The notes under the pieces are model-generated. The model made no database searches and had not been told where the DNA came from. It saw only the letters and a list, made by a program, of their open reading frames with translations. Positions 1 to 9,907 of a stretch of 64,000 bases of DNA are shown one piece after another. Within the stretch, counting starts at the first letter, position 1; each line of letters opens with the position of its first letter. The DNA comes from JBMYTN01 sp049604415 (lineage in GTDB: Bacteria > Pseudomonadota > Alphaproteobacteria > Rhodospirillales > Rhodospirillaceae), in assembly GCA_049604415.1 (NCBI GenBank), contig JBMYTN010000012.1:40177-104176 (forward strand). Reading direction: 5' to 3'. Position numbers and translations under genes: made by a program.

Positions 1-594
1 GGCACGCTCCCGCTTATAGCCCTTGACGGTCAGCAGTGCTGCCGCCGCGTCCCAGTCTTCCAGCTCGAAATGGGCCAGGACCTCGGTTTCCAGGCCGGAC
101 AGGACCGCATCGGAGCCGCGCAATTGGTCAAAATCGGCCACCAAGGCCGGGTCCTGGGCCGAAGCGCGGCCTTCTTCCAGCAGGGCTTCCTTGGTTTGTC
201 TCCAGGCCGGGAGATTGGCCACCGGGCGGGTGGATTGGGAGGCCAAGGCCAGGGCCAACCGGTCCGAAAGCTTTTGATCCAGGGCGATGATGCGCTCGGA
301 CTGGGTGACGGTCTGCTGCAGGGCGGTGTCTTGCTCGGTGAAATGCTGATTAGCGAAGAACAGCGCGCCGAAGGCCAGAAACTGGAAAACAATGGTCATG
401 CCCAGCGCCAAGGGGTGGGACAGGGCCTTGAGCAGTGGGTTGATGGCTCGAGGCCGGGCCGGGCTTTCGGCGGGGGCTGTGGAGGCTTTAGGGGCTTCGA
501 GCGCGGTGGGCGCTTGCTCGGCGGCCCGCTGGGTTTGCAGGGGCGCGCTGTCGGTGCGGGGGGCCAGGGCTTTGGGATCGAAATCGGCGTTCAT
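1..594 (-). CDS. Membrane-anchored sensor protein, N-terminal part (runs off window)
   Basis: Only the first 198 codons are present, so the output domain (kinase, cyclase or chemoreceptor) is unseen. A Pro/Ala-rich cytoplasmic N-terminus of about 55 residues is followed by one clear hydrophobic helix (about residues 58-80, core MTIVFQFLAFGALFF). A helical, probably periplasmic region with many acidic and Gln residues follows, of the kind found in four-helix-bundle ligand domains. Its ATG overlaps the stop of the LivK-like receptor gene by 4 nt (ATGA), so the two are translationally coupled. The inference is that the periplasmic binding protein presents a ligand to this sensor. The reading frame stays open to the window edge. 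The fold and output are not identified. Confidence 0.7.
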   Translation of the reverse strand, partial: MNADFDPKALAPRTDSAPLQTQRAAEQAPTALEAPKASTAPAESPARPRAINPLLKALSHPLALGMTIVFQFLAFGALFFANQHFTEQDTALQQTVTQSERIIALDQKLSDRLALALASQSTRPVANLPAWRQTKEALLEEGRASAQDPALVADFDQLRGSDAVLSGLETEVLAHFELEDWDAAAALLTVKGYKRERA

Positions 595-1754
595 TGGTAG
601 TAGTCCACGTCACCATCGATGAAGTGGTACATGACGAAGCCGGTTTGTTCGATATCGCCTTTGTCATCAAAAGAGATCCGGCCCAGCACGCTGTCAAAGG
701 CTCCGACTTTCAGGGCCTGGGCCACCCGCGCGCTGTCCAGGGATCCTGCCTGATCCACCGCCTTGGCCCAAACCTCCAGCGCGCCGAAGGTATAGAAGGT
801 GAAGGCGTCAATCTGGCGGCCCTCCTGCTGCAAAGCCTCGGTCAAAGCCTGATTGCGCAAATCATGGGACGGGTCGGGCGGAAAGGACAGCTCGACGCCA
901 TCGGCCAGCATGCCCGCCGCCGAAATAAAGTCGCTGTTCATCAAAGTGTCAGAGCCGATGATCTTCAGATCATGGCCCCAGACCTGCAAAGCCTGAAGCA
1001 AGGCGACCACTTGATGACCATAGCCCGGAAACACCAGCACCGAGATCTGCTCGTCGCGCAAGGCGGCGATCACCGGATCGAAGGCCAGGGAGTCGTCTTC
1101 CAGGGTCCAGCGTTTCGGCGCTGGCAAGCCAAGGGTCGCGGCGGCCTGGACAAACGACTCGGCCAGACCCTGGCTATAGAAGCTGCTGTCATGGAGCAGC
1201 CCGACGGATCCAGCGCGATAGGTGCGCTCGATGTGATCGGCCAGGACAAAGCCCTGCATGTCGTCGCGGCCAATGACCCGGAACACGGTTGGGAGCCCGC
1301 GCTCCGTATAGGCCGGAGCCGTGGAGGCCGGGGAGATCTGGACGATCCCGGCCTCGGCATAGATTTCGGAGGCGGCAATGGAGGCCCCGGAACACAGATG
1401 CCCGATCACCACCGCCACGCCTTGGGCGACCAAATCACGGGCGACCTGCTCGGCGCTGTCCGGTTTGCAATGGTCATCGGCCGTGATCAGCCTTAAGGGC
1501 CGTCCCAAGACGCCGCCGGATTGATTGATCCGCGCCAAGGCGGCCTCTGCGCCATCGGTCAGGCTTTGGCCGACCAATTCGAAGGGACCCGATAGCGCCC
1601 CAACCAAGGCGACGGGAATCGGGCCTTCTTGGGCGATGGCGACGGCGGGGCGCAGCAAAGCGAGGCCCAGGCTGAAGACCAAGGCCGCGCAGAGGACTTT
1701 AGTGACAGTGCCGCAGAGAGCTGGGCGGTCGGACAGGGTTGCGGCTGGCACCAT
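591..1754 (-). CDS. LivK-type branched-chain amino acid/amide periplasmic binding protein
   Basis: The 387-residue product has a signal peptide (hydrophobic core after residue 15, likely cleavage after AIAQ) and then the Peripla_BP_6 fold. Visible family signatures are IPVALVGALSGPF at the mature N-terminus, SGGVLGRPLRLITAD, the VVIGHLCSGASIAAS hinge segment, and VLGRISFDDKGD near the C-terminus, which is very typical of LIV/amide receptors. A strong GGAGG ribosome site lies 4 nt before the ATG. No LivHMGF permease or ATPase genes accompany it. Instead it overlaps a membrane sensor gene, so a sensory rather than uptake role is inferred. The ligand is unknown. Confidence 0.9.
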   Translation of the reverse strand: MVPAATLSDRPALCGTVTKVLCAALVFSLGLALLRPAVAIAQEGPIPVALVGALSGPFELVGQSLTDGAEAALARINQSGGVLGRPLRLITADDHCKPDSAEQVARDLVAQGVAVVIGHLCSGASIAASEIYAEAGIVQISPASTAPAYTERGLPTVFRVIGRDDMQGFVLADHIERTYRAGSVGLLHDSSFYSQGLAESFVQAAATLGLPAPKRWTLEDDSLAFDPVIAALRDEQISVLVFPGYGHQVVALLQALQVWGHDLKIIGSDTLMNSDFISAAGMLADGVELSFPPDPSHDLRNQALTEALQQEGRQIDAFTFYTFGALEVWAKAVDQAGSLDSARVAQALKVGAFDSVLGRISFDDKGDIEQTGFVMYHFIDGDVDYYQ

Positions 1755-1988
1755 TTCCCTCCCCTTGGCTCCTGGTCCAGGCTGTATCCATAAGGCTAAG
1801 GCTTAGGCCTATTCCCTACTATTGTACAGGGCTATTATGCCCCGCATAGCCCCAATTCGGGCGGTCGGAGGGCAAAAGTCGCGACTGTCTGCGCAAAACA
1901 CTCCCAATACAGACAAAAAACGCCATATTCCCCCCGTACCGTCCACCATGCCACGCTGCGCCAACCAGAACTGTCGGGGGAGAGGCCC
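1755..1988. promoter_or_regulatory. Divergent intergenic region between receptor/sensor genes and alpha-2-macroglobulin
   Basis: This 234 bp spacer should hold the promoters of both divergent units. It is more AT-rich between about 1800 and 1960. A short imperfect inverted repeat, CTAAGGCTTAG, lies near 1795-1805. No confident -35/-10 pair could be assigned by eye. Confidence 0.35.
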
Positions 1989-4900
1989 ATGCTGCCAGGG
2001 ATGAACCGGATCCGGACCAGCCCAAATGCCCATTTTCGGGGCGGTTTTGCCCAGGGACTCGGGATCGCCTTGCTCGGCTCCGCTTTGTGGTTTGGCAGTG
2101 GACCGACCCCTGCCCTGGCCCAAGCCGATCCGCCCTCCGCCGGACCGGCGCTGCAAAGCGAACAGGCCGCCTCGCTGCGGGCGGCGGGTCAGCCGCGCCT
2201 GCAGGAGCTTTGGGATCAGTCCAAGGATTGGGCCGACCAGCTGCGTGGCGAACGGCAAAATGATCCGCAAATGGGGGCCTCGGCCAGGGCGGATGCAGAA
2301 CGCGCCGTGGAGCGTGGCGATCTCTATGACGCGCGCTGGGCCATGCGCCGCGCCGTCTCCCATGGCCTGGATGACGAGGATGCTTGGCTGGAATATGCCC
2401 GGCTGCTGCTGCAAACCGGGGCCAATGCCTATGATGTGCTGTTTGCCGCCATGGCCCAGGCCTCGCTGAGCCCGCAACCCTCCTTGCGCGCCCAGGCCCT
2501 GGAACTGGCCGCCGACGCCCTGGTCCAGGCCGATGAACGCCCGCCGGCCTTTTTGCTCTATTTGCAGGCCATTCAGACCCAATCCGATCCCACCCGGCTG
2601 GAAAAGGCCCAGGTGCTGGCGGGCGAGGTCATCCGCCTGGAACGCTGGGAGGTTTATGAAGAGCGCGACATCCCCCGGGTTTGCTTTCAGTTTTCCGACA
2701 ATCTGAACGCCGATGCCATTGACGCGGCGACCTATGTCACCGTCGCCCCGGCGGCGGAAACCGTCCAGGCGGTGCGCGACAATGAGCTCTGTCTGGACGG
2801 CCTGGAGCATGGCCGGACCTATGGCGTGACCCTGCGCAAGGGCCTGCCCTCGGTGGTCGAGGGCGTGGTGATGTCCCGCCTGCGCGATGTGTCCGTCAGC
2901 ATTCCGGAACGCGCACCTCGGGTTGCCTTCCCCGGCTCGGGCTATGTGCTGCCCCGGGGCAGCAGCCAAATGGTGCCGCTGCACAGCATCAATTTGTCCG
3001 AAGTCTCCGTCGATATTCTGCGCATCGATGACCGCGCCTTGCTCGATGACCTGCTCAGCCATGGCTTCTCCCGCAAGCTCGATGGCTGGGATCTGACCGA
3101 GCTGGAGCAGGATCAGGGCGAAAAGGTCTGGTCGGGCAGCATGGAGGTCGGCGGCCCGCGCAACCGGGTGGCGGAATCCCTGGTGCCGTTTTCCGATGCC
3201 GTGCCCAAGGCGGAGCCGGGCATTTACGCCCTGGTCGCCACTCCAGCCTTTGGCCAGCATAGCCGCTGGGAAGATCGGGCCACCCAATGGATCATGGTCA
3301 CCGATATCGGCCTGCAAACCGTCTCCGGCGGCGATGGGCTGACGGTATCGGCCCGCTCCCTGTCCTCGGGCAAGCCGCTTTGGGGCGTCGAGCTGAAGCT
3401 GATCGCGCGCAACAATGATGAAAAGGCTACCGCCATCACCGACCGGGGCGGGCGGGCCAGCTTTTCGCGCGGCATGTTAACCGGCGAAGGCGGGGCCACC
3501 CCGACCGCGATCATGGCCTATGGCTCCGGCGGCGATTATGCGGTGCTCGATCTGACCGGTCCGGCCTTTGATCTGTCCGACCGGGGCGTTTCCGGGCGCG
3601 CCACGCCGGGGCCGATTGATGCCATGATCTACACCGACCGGGGCATTTACCGCCCTGGCGAGACCGTCCAGCTGGTGACCTTGCTGCGCGATCCGGCGGC
3701 CAGTGCTCTGGAAAACCTGCCGCTGACCCTCAGCCTGCGTCGACCGGACGGCATTGAAACCACCCAGCTGCGCCCGCCGGAACAGGCCCCGGGGGCCTAT
3801 CACACCGCCTATACCCTGCTGGATGCGGCCCGGACCGGGCAATGGACCGTGGAAGCCCGGGTCGATCCCGACGCACCGCCGGTGATGACGGCCAATTTCA
3901 CCGTCGAGGATTTCGTCCCGGCCCGGCTGGATGTCCGGCTGTCCGCCGATCAACCGGCCCTGGATGTGCTGGCGGCGGCGCCGAGCCCGGCGGGCGTGTC
4001 GGTGCAGGCCGATTTCCTTTATGGCGCGCCGGGGGCCGATTTGGTGGTCACCGGCGAAGCGACCCTGCGTCAGGCGGCCAATCCCTTCCCGGCCCATAAG
4101 GACTTTGCGTTTGGTCTGGTGCAGGAGGAGGTCTCGCCGCGCCGCCGGGATCTGGAGGAAACCCGCACCGATGCCACCGGGGCTGCGACCCTGGCCGTCA
4201 GCCTGGACGGGCAACCGGATTCGACCCATCCGCTGGAGGTGCTGGCCCGGGCCACGGTTTATGAACCCGGCGGGCGGGCCACGGCCCGGACCCTGATCCT
4301 GCCGGTCTGGCATCAACCCCTGGCCATTGGTCTGAAGCCGAATTTTGAGGACAACACCATCGAAGTCGACAGCGCCCCGGAAATCTCGGTCGTGGCGCTG
4401 AGCCCGGCGGGCGACCCGCTGTCGGGCGCGGCGCTGGCGTGGGAGTTGATCGAGGAAATCTCCCGCTACACCTGGTATCGCAGCGATGGCCGCTGGCGTT
4501 ATCGCCGTCAGGTGGAGGAGCGGCTGGTGGCCTCGGGCAGCCTGTCCACCGGTCCCGATGGCCTGACCAGCCCGGATCTGCCGGTGTTGGAAGGCGGGGC
4601 CTATCGCCTGGAGGTGATGGATGCCCAGGGGCAGACCGCCAGCTCCCTGCGCTTCGCCGCTGGCTGGTGGGTTTCGGCCAATGCCAATGGCGAAACCCCG
4701 CCCGATAAGCTGAGCGTGGTGGCCGAGGAAGGCCCGCGTGCGCCTGGCGATGTCGCCCGGCTGTTTGTCAAAGCCCCCTTCGCCGGGGAAGCGCAAATTA
4801 TGGTCGCCACCGACCGGGTGATTGATGTGATCGACATCCCGCTGCCCGGCGATGGTCTGGTGGTTGAGCTGCCGGTGACCAATGCCTGGGGTGTGGGGGC

Positions 4901-7466
4901 TTATGTCACGGTCTCGGCCTATCGGCCCGGCGATGCGGGCGGGCGTGGCCCGGATCGGGCGCTCGGCGTGGCCTGGGTGCCGGTGAACACCGAGGACCGC
5001 CAGCTCGCCGTTGCCCTGGACATGCCCGAGCTGGTCCGGCCCCGGCAAACCATCGAAGTGCCGCTCAAGGTCACCAACCGCCATGGTGCGGTGCCCGGCG
5101 AGCCGGTTTTTGTCACTCTGGCCGCCGTCGATGAGGGGATTTTGACCCTGACCGGCTTCCAGACGCCCGATCCGGTGCCCCATTTCCTGGGCAAGCGCCG
5201 CCTGGGGCTGGATATCCGCGACAGCTATGGCCGTCTGATCCGCCCGGCGGAGGGCCAAGCCGGTCAATTGCGTTCCGGCGGTGATGCGGCGGGCCGCCAA
5301 GCCCCGGGCCTGCCGGACAAATCGGTCAAAACCGTCGCCCTGTTCTCCGGCATTCTGCCCACCGGGCCGGATGGCACCGTGCGCGTGCCCCTGGAGATCC
5401 CAGATTTCAATGGCCGTTTGCGGCTGATGGCCGTGGCCTTTGGCCGCAGCAGCTTTGGCGCGGGGGAGGCGGATTTGTTTGTCCGTGATCCCTTGGTCGC
5501 CCAGGTGACCTTGCCGCGCTTCCTCTCGCCGGGGGACAGCGCCAAGGTCACGGTGGCGCTCGACAATGTGGATGGCCCGGCTGGGGCCTATGCCCTGCGC
5601 CTGAGCACCAGCGCGGATAATGCGCGGTTTTTTGGCACCGGCGTTCTGTCGGGCACCTTGGAAGAAAAAGGCCGTCAGACCCTGTCCGCCACCCTGCAGG
5701 CCACCGCCTTGGGCAGCGAGACCATCACCATGTCGCTGTCCGGGCCAGACGGCTTCCAACGGGTGGCGGAATGGCCGATCACCATCCGCCCGATCCGCCC
5801 CCGCGAGACCCGGCGCTTTGCCCAAAGCCTGCCACCGGGGGCCGGGTTTAGCCTGACCCCGGATGTGGCGGCGGATCTGTGGTCCGCGGACCGCTCGGTC
5901 TCCATTTCCGCCACGGCGCTGGGATCGCTGGATGTGGCCGGGTTGGTGCACAGCCTGGACCGCTACCCCTATGGCTGCTTGGAGCAGACCACCAGCCGCG
6001 CTTTGCCCATGGTGGTGTTGCCCGGCGTGGAGGACATCCTGGCCGGATCCGGCTCCCTGCGCACCGACAGCCGCGAGGGCGACAGCGATCCGGATGTGGT
6101 CCGCGCCCGGGTGCATGACGCCATTCGCAACATTGCCAATATGCAGCTGAGTGATGGCAGTTTCGGCCTGTGGTCGGCCTCCTGGCCGCGCTCCGATTGG
6201 GCCAGCGCCTATGCCACCGAATTCCTGCTCCGGGCGGCCGTCGAAGGCTATGACGTGCCGACCTTTGTGCTCGACCGCTCCCTGCGCTGGTTGGCCGCCG
6301 AGGTCCGCAATGCGGATTTCTCCCGCAGCCGCCTGCCCTTTGCCAGCTATGCCTATTACTTGCTGTCCAAGGCCGGGATGGCCGATCTGGGGGCCTTGCG
6401 TTATGTCCATGACGTGTATGGCCACCGCCTGCCCAGCGTTTCGGCCCGGGCGCAATTGGCCGCTGCCCTGGCCCTGGCTGGGGACCGGGAGCGGGCCGCA
6501 CCGCTGTTCGCCGACCTGTTGGGATCGGACAAGATCCTGTCCCCCAGCCTGGCCAGTGCCACCGGATCAGAGCCCGGCGCCGGCAGTGCTGCGGAGACTG
6601 GCCAAGCCCGGCTCTATTTGACCGGGGGCTATGACTATGGCTCCTCCCTGCGTGACCGGGCGCTGGCGATCACTTTGGCGGTGGAAACCGGCATGGTCGA
6701 TCCGGACAGCCTGGGCGATCTGGGCCAGCAATTGGCCCGTGACGCGGCGGCAGCGGATGCCCAAAGCCGCCTGAACACCCAGGAAAAGGCCTGGCTGCTG
6801 CTGGCGGCCAAGGCCCTGGTGGACCGGGATGTGGAAGCCAGCCTGTCCATGGATGGCCTGCCGCTGACGCTTGGCTTTGGGCTCTCGGTGCCGATCACCG
6901 ATCAGGCCCTGGAGCGCGGGGTTAATTTCCGCAATGACGCCACCACCGCCCTGGATCTGGTGGTCTCCGTCGATGGCATCCCCACCGGCGACCCGCAGCC
7001 GGTGGAAAACGGCCTGCGCCTGACCCGGACCTATTTTGACCAGTCTGGCACGCCGATCACCGAGGGCAAGCTGCGCCAGGGTCAGGTGATTGTGGTGCTG
7101 CTGGAAGGCGAAATCACCGATCCGGCCCTTCGCGCCCACAATCGGGATGCCCAGCTGATGGTGGTCGATCTGCTGCCCGCCGGGCTGGACATTGAGAGCC
7201 CCTCGGTGCGCGGCGCGATCCGGGCGACGGAAAGCGACTGGCTGCCGGATCTGAGCGAGGCGGATTATACCGCCGCCCGGGATGACCGGTTCTTGGCCGC
7301 CATCACCCGCAAACCGCGCGAGGATGGCCGCTTCGCCGTGGCCTATGTCGCCCGAGCCACCGCCCAGGGCAGCTTCCGCCGCCCGGGGGTGTTTGTCGAG
7401 GACATGTATCGCCCCGAATTCCGCGCCGCAGGTCCGGCCGATGTCTTGCTCATCGAAGCCCGCTAA
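1989..7466 (+). CDS. Bacterial alpha-2-macroglobulin (thioester-type protease trap)
   Basis: The product (1825 aa from the first ATG, or 1821 aa from the ATG 12 nt downstream) is exported: a positively charged start is followed by a hydrophobic stretch and an ALAQA cleavage site. There is no lipobox cysteine, unlike E. coli YfhM, so it is probably periplasmic and soluble. The thioester motif GCLEQTTSR is intact with Cys at about residue 1330, in a complement-type helical domain. Upstream are macroglobulin-like beta domains and an MG-type segment (FTVEDFVPARLDVRL). Bacterial A2M is thought to trap proteases that breach the outer membrane and normally partners PBP1C, which is encoded immediately downstream. 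A purine-rich GGGGGAGAGG precedes the first ATG. Confidence 0.95.
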   Translation: MLPGMNRIRTSPNAHFRGGFAQGLGIALLGSALWFGSGPTPALAQADPPSAGPALQSEQAASLRAAGQPRLQELWDQSKDWADQLRGERQNDPQMGASARADAERAVERGDLYDARWAMRRAVSHGLDDEDAWLEYARLLLQTGANAYDVLFAAMAQASLSPQPSLRAQALELAADALVQADERPPAFLLYLQAIQTQSDPTRLEKAQVLAGEVIRLERWEVYEERDIPRVCFQFSDNLNADAIDAATYVTVAPAAETVQAVRDNELCLDGLEHGRTYGVTLRKGLPSVVEGVVMSRLRDVSVSIPERAPRVAFPGSGYVLPRGSSQMVPLHSINLSEVSVDILRIDDRALLDDLLSHGFSRKLDGWDLTELEQDQGEKVWSGSMEVGGPRNRVAESLVPFSDAVPKAEPGIYALVATPAFGQHSRWEDRATQWIMVTDIGLQTVSGGDGLTVSARSLSSGKPLWGVELKLIARNNDEKATAITDRGGRASFSRGMLTGEGGATPTAIMAYGSGGDYAVLDLTGPAFDLSDRGVSGRATPGPIDAMIYTDRGIYRPGETVQLVTLLRDPAASALENLPLTLSLRRPDGIETTQLRPPEQAPGAYHTAYTLLDAARTGQWTVEARVDPDAPPVMTANFTVEDFVPARLDVRLSADQPALDVLAAAPSPAGVSVQADFLYGAPGADLVVTGEATLRQAANPFPAHKDFAFGLVQEEVSPRRRDLEETRTDATGAATLAVSLDGQPDSTHPLEVLARATVYEPGGRATARTLILPVWHQPLAIGLKPNFEDNTIEVDSAPEISVVALSPAGDPLSGAALAWELIEEISRYTWYRSDGRWRYRRQVEERLVASGSLSTGPDGLTSPDLPVLEGGAYRLEVMDAQGQTASSLRFAAGWWVSANANGETPPDKLSVVAEEGPRAPGDVARLFVKAPFAGEAQIMVATDRVIDVIDIPLPGDGLVVELPVTNAWGVGAYVTVSAYRPGDAGGRGPDRALGVAWVPVNTEDRQLAVALDMPELVRPRQTIEVPLKVTNRHGAVPGEPVFVTLAAVDEGILTLTGFQTPDPVPHFLGKRRLGLDIRDSYGRLIRPAEGQAGQLRSGGDAAGRQAPGLPDKSVKTVALFSGILPTGPDGTVRVPLEIPDFNGRLRLMAVAFGRSSFGAGEADLFVRDPLVAQVTLPRFLSPGDSAKVTVALDNVDGPAGAYALRLSTSADNARFFGTGVLSGTLEEKGRQTLSATLQATALGSETITMSLSGPDGFQRVAEWPITIRPIRPRETRRFAQSLPPGAGFSLTPDVAADLWSADRSVSISATALGSLDVAGLVHSLDRYPYGCLEQTTSRALPMVVLPGVEDILAGSGSLRTDSREGDSDPDVVRARVHDAIRNIANMQLSDGSFGLWSASWPRSDWASAYATEFLLRAAVEGYDVPTFVLDRSLRWLAAEVRNADFSRSRLPFASYAYYLLSKAGMADLGALRYVHDVYGHRLPSVSARAQLAAALALAGDRERAAPLFADLLGSDKILSPSLASATGSEPGAGSAAETGQARLYLTGGYDYGSSLRDRALAITLAVETGMVDPDSLGDLGQQLARDAAAADAQSRLNTQEKAWLLLAAKALVDRDVEASLSMDGLPLTLGFGLSVPITDQALERGVNFRNDATTALDLVVSVDGIPTGDPQPVENGLRLTRTYFDQSGTPITEGKLRQGQVIVVLLEGEITDPALRAHNRDAQLMVVDLLPAGLDIESPSVRGAIRATESDWLPDLSEADYTAARDDRFLAAITRKPREDGRFAVAYVARATAQGSFRRPGVFVEDMYRPEFRAAGPADVLLIEAR

Positions 7467-9678
7467 CGCCCGGCCCCATAAACCGGGACGGGCAAGGTTG
7501 CGAGGACGGATCCTGGCCCCGGCGCTGATGCTCGCCGGGCTGGGCCTCGGCTTGACGGCCATCGGCCTGGACACCGCCTACCCCCCGGCCTTGGACCGGC
7601 TTGCGCCCTCGCAGCAAATCCTGGCTGGGGATGGCAGCCTGTTGCGGGCCTATCTGACCCCGGACGGGGCCTGGCGGCTGCGGGCCAGTGCGGAACACGT
7701 CCATCCGCTTTATCTGGAGATGCTCCAGACCTTTGAGGATAAGCGTTTCCCGCGCCATCCCGGCGTCGATCCCATCGCCATCCTGCGGGCGACGGGGCAA
7801 TGGATCAAAGCCGGAGAGGTGGTCTCCGGGGCCTCGACCCTGACCATGCAGGCCGCCCGATTGCTGGAACCGGGCCAGCCTCGCACCCTGCGCAGCAAGG
7901 CTCGGGAAGCCCTGCGCGCGGTGCAATTGGAAGCCCATCTCGGCAAAGACGGTGTGCTGGCGGCCTATCTCAGCCTCGCCCCCTTTGGCGGCAATCTGGA
8001 AGGCGTGCGGGCCGGATCCCTGGCCTGGTTTGGCAAGGAGCCGAAACATCTGACCCCGGGACAAGCCGCCCTGTTGGTGGCCTTGCCGCAATCCCCGGAA
8101 AGCCTGCGCCCGGATCGCCATCCGCAAGCCGCCAAGGCTGCCCGCGCCAAAGTGTTGGACCGGGCCTTGGGGGCCGGGGTGATCACCGCCCGCCAGCATC
8201 GTGAGGCCCTGGAGGAACCGATCCCGACCGCGCGGCTCTCCTTGCCGTTGGACGCCCCCCAACTGGCCGACCGGCTGCACCGGACCCACCGCGCGGAGCG
8301 GGTCCAGACTCTGATCGACCCGGAGCTGCAGCGGTCTTTGCAAACCCTGCTGCGCGACCAGCTGGCCCCAAGCCTGGACCCAAAGGCCTCTGCGGCCATC
8401 ACCGTGATGCGCCTGTCCGATGGCGCGCTGATCGCCTCGGTCGGGGGGGTGGCCTATCTGGACCAAGCCCGGGCAGGGGCGATGGATTTGACCCGGGCGG
8501 TACGCTCGCCCGGCTCGGCCCTCAAACCGGCGCTCTATGGCTTGGCCTTTGAGGACCGGGTGCTGCATCCCGAAACCCTGATCTCTGACAGTCCCCGACA
8601 ATTCGGGGCCTATCACCCGACCAATTTCCGCCAGGGCCATGCCGGGGAGGTCACGGCGCGGGAGGCTCTGATCCGCTCGCTCAATCTGCCCGCCGTGGCG
8701 GTGCTGGACCGGATTGGCCCCTTGCGCATGGCCGAGCGCCTGACCCGAGCTGGAGTCGCCTTGCATCTGCCTGCGAGCACCCTCCGCCCCGGCCTACCGC
8801 TGGCTTTGGGTGGGGTTGGCGTCACCCTGGAGGACATGACCGCGCTCTATGCCGCCCTGGGGACCGGAGGGGCCATTCGCCCGCTGCGCCTGACTGCTCA
8901 GGACCCGCTGCCCGAGGACGCCGGGCGGTTCCTGGATCCGGCAGCGGCCTGGTATGTGGCCGATATCCTGCGGGCCGCGCCACGCCCCGATGGCATTCCC
9001 CAAGAGGACGCCCTGCGCCCCATCGCCTTTAAAACCGGCACCTCCTATGGTTTCCGGGACAGCTGGACCTTTGGCTTTGATGACCGCTATGCCGTAGGCG
9101 TTTGGGTTGGGCGTCCCGATGGCACCCCAAGTCCCGGGCAATATGGCCGGATCACCGCCGCCCCGGTGCTGTTCGACGTTTTCGCCCGGCTGCACAGCCT
9201 GACCAGGCAAAGCCTAGGCCCGTACCGGCCTCGGGCCACCAAGCCCCCGCCCGGCGTTTTTCTTGGTCGGACCGGGGAGCTGCCTTTGGCCCTGCAGCGC
9301 TTGGGCACCACGCCTTCGGAGCGCGGTTTTCTGCCCGGGCGTGCGGCGGGAGCCACTCCGGCCCGGACCCTGGCCTTGGACCCCTTGCTGCAACAAGACC
9401 CCCTGACCATCGCCTTCCCCCCCAACGGGGCGGTGTTGGACTGGTCCGGGGGAGATATGCCGGAGACCGTGACCCTGTCCGCCCAAGGCGGTCAGCGCCC
9501 GTTGCGCTGGCTGGTGGATGGCGCGCCGCTGGCGAGCAAACGGTTTTCCCGCTCGGCCCCCTGGCTGCCCTCCGGGCCGGGGGAAACCAAGATCACCGTC
9601 CTCGACGCAACCGGTCGCGCCATGCATGCGACCATCGAAATCCGGGTCGATGCAGGCATCGGATCTGCCAACAAATGA
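7441..9678 (+). CDS. pbpC: Penicillin-binding protein 1C (bifunctional murein synthase)
   Basis: Class A PBP, 745 aa from the ATG that overlaps the end of the alpha-2-macroglobulin gene by 26 nt. A single N-terminal membrane helix (about residues 22-42) is followed by the GT51 transglycosylase domain with the catalytic-glutamate motif EDKRFPRHPGVD and STLTMQAARLL. The transpeptidase domain has SxxK (SALK, Ser about 359), SLN, and KTGTSYGFRDSW (Lys about 531). The C-terminus ends in the BiPBP_C beta domain typical of PBP1C. An in-frame start 159 nt upstream is possible but lies deep inside the neighbour. Coupling to the protease trap suggests repair of murein at sites of envelope damage; this is known for the gene pair, not shown here. 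Confidence 0.95.
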   Translation: MSCSSKPANARPHKPGRARLRGRILAPALMLAGLGLGLTAIGLDTAYPPALDRLAPSQQILAGDGSLLRAYLTPDGAWRLRASAEHVHPLYLEMLQTFEDKRFPRHPGVDPIAILRATGQWIKAGEVVSGASTLTMQAARLLEPGQPRTLRSKAREALRAVQLEAHLGKDGVLAAYLSLAPFGGNLEGVRAGSLAWFGKEPKHLTPGQAALLVALPQSPESLRPDRHPQAAKAARAKVLDRALGAGVITARQHREALEEPIPTARLSLPLDAPQLADRLHRTHRAERVQTLIDPELQRSLQTLLRDQLAPSLDPKASAAITVMRLSDGALIASVGGVAYLDQARAGAMDLTRAVRSPGSALKPALYGLAFEDRVLHPETLISDSPRQFGAYHPTNFRQGHAGEVTAREALIRSLNLPAVAVLDRIGPLRMAERLTRAGVALHLPASTLRPGLPLALGGVGVTLEDMTALYAALGTGGAIRPLRLTAQDPLPEDAGRFLDPAAAWYVADILRAAPRPDGIPQEDALRPIAFKTGTSYGFRDSWTFGFDDRYAVGVWVGRPDGTPSPGQYGRITAAPVLFDVFARLHSLTRQSLGPYRPRATKPPPGVFLGRTGELPLALQRLGTTPSERGFLPGRAAGATPARTLALDPLLQQDPLTIAFPPNGAVLDWSGGDMPETVTLSAQGGQRPLRWLVDGAPLASKRFSRSAPWLPSGPGETKITVLDATGRAMHATIEIRVDAGIGSANK

Positions 9679-9697
9679 CCGGATTGTGAACACGCAA

Positions 9698-9772
9698 TGT
9701 AAGAAATTCTTAATCCCTTATGCCCGTTGCCCTCAGAGTCAGCCCTGATTTTCCCTAACACTGTAAGAAATT
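9698..9772. repeat. Pair of 11-bp direct repeats upstream of the GspE-like gene
   Basis: TGTAAGAAATT occurs at 9698-9708 and again at 9762-9772, 64 bp start to start, close to six helical turns. They lie in an AT-richer 229 bp gap before the secretion-type ATPase, and each is followed by a CTTA-containing stretch. This arrangement suits a pair of operator sites or two start points of transcription, but the binding protein is unknown. Confidence 0.45.
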
Positions 9773-9907
9773 GCCTTATTCATCGGTTTCCAAACAGATT
9801 TTTGCTTGCGCTAAAGCCCACACTCAGAGACCCTTTCAGAAGCGGAACAGAGACGGACCCCAGACTTTCGGCTGGGGCCGGTCAGGCATGGGCGGAGAGC
9901 TGTTGTT

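Noticed and set aside
1809..3317. Minus-strand 502-codon frame near the left end
   Set aside because: Antisense shadow of the alpha-2-macroglobulin N-terminus.
3477..6455. Open reading frame of 992 codons on the minus strand inside the alpha-2-macroglobulin gene
   Set aside because: It is the antisense shadow of GC-rich codon use; composition is Gly/His/Gln/Arg-rich with no family motif.
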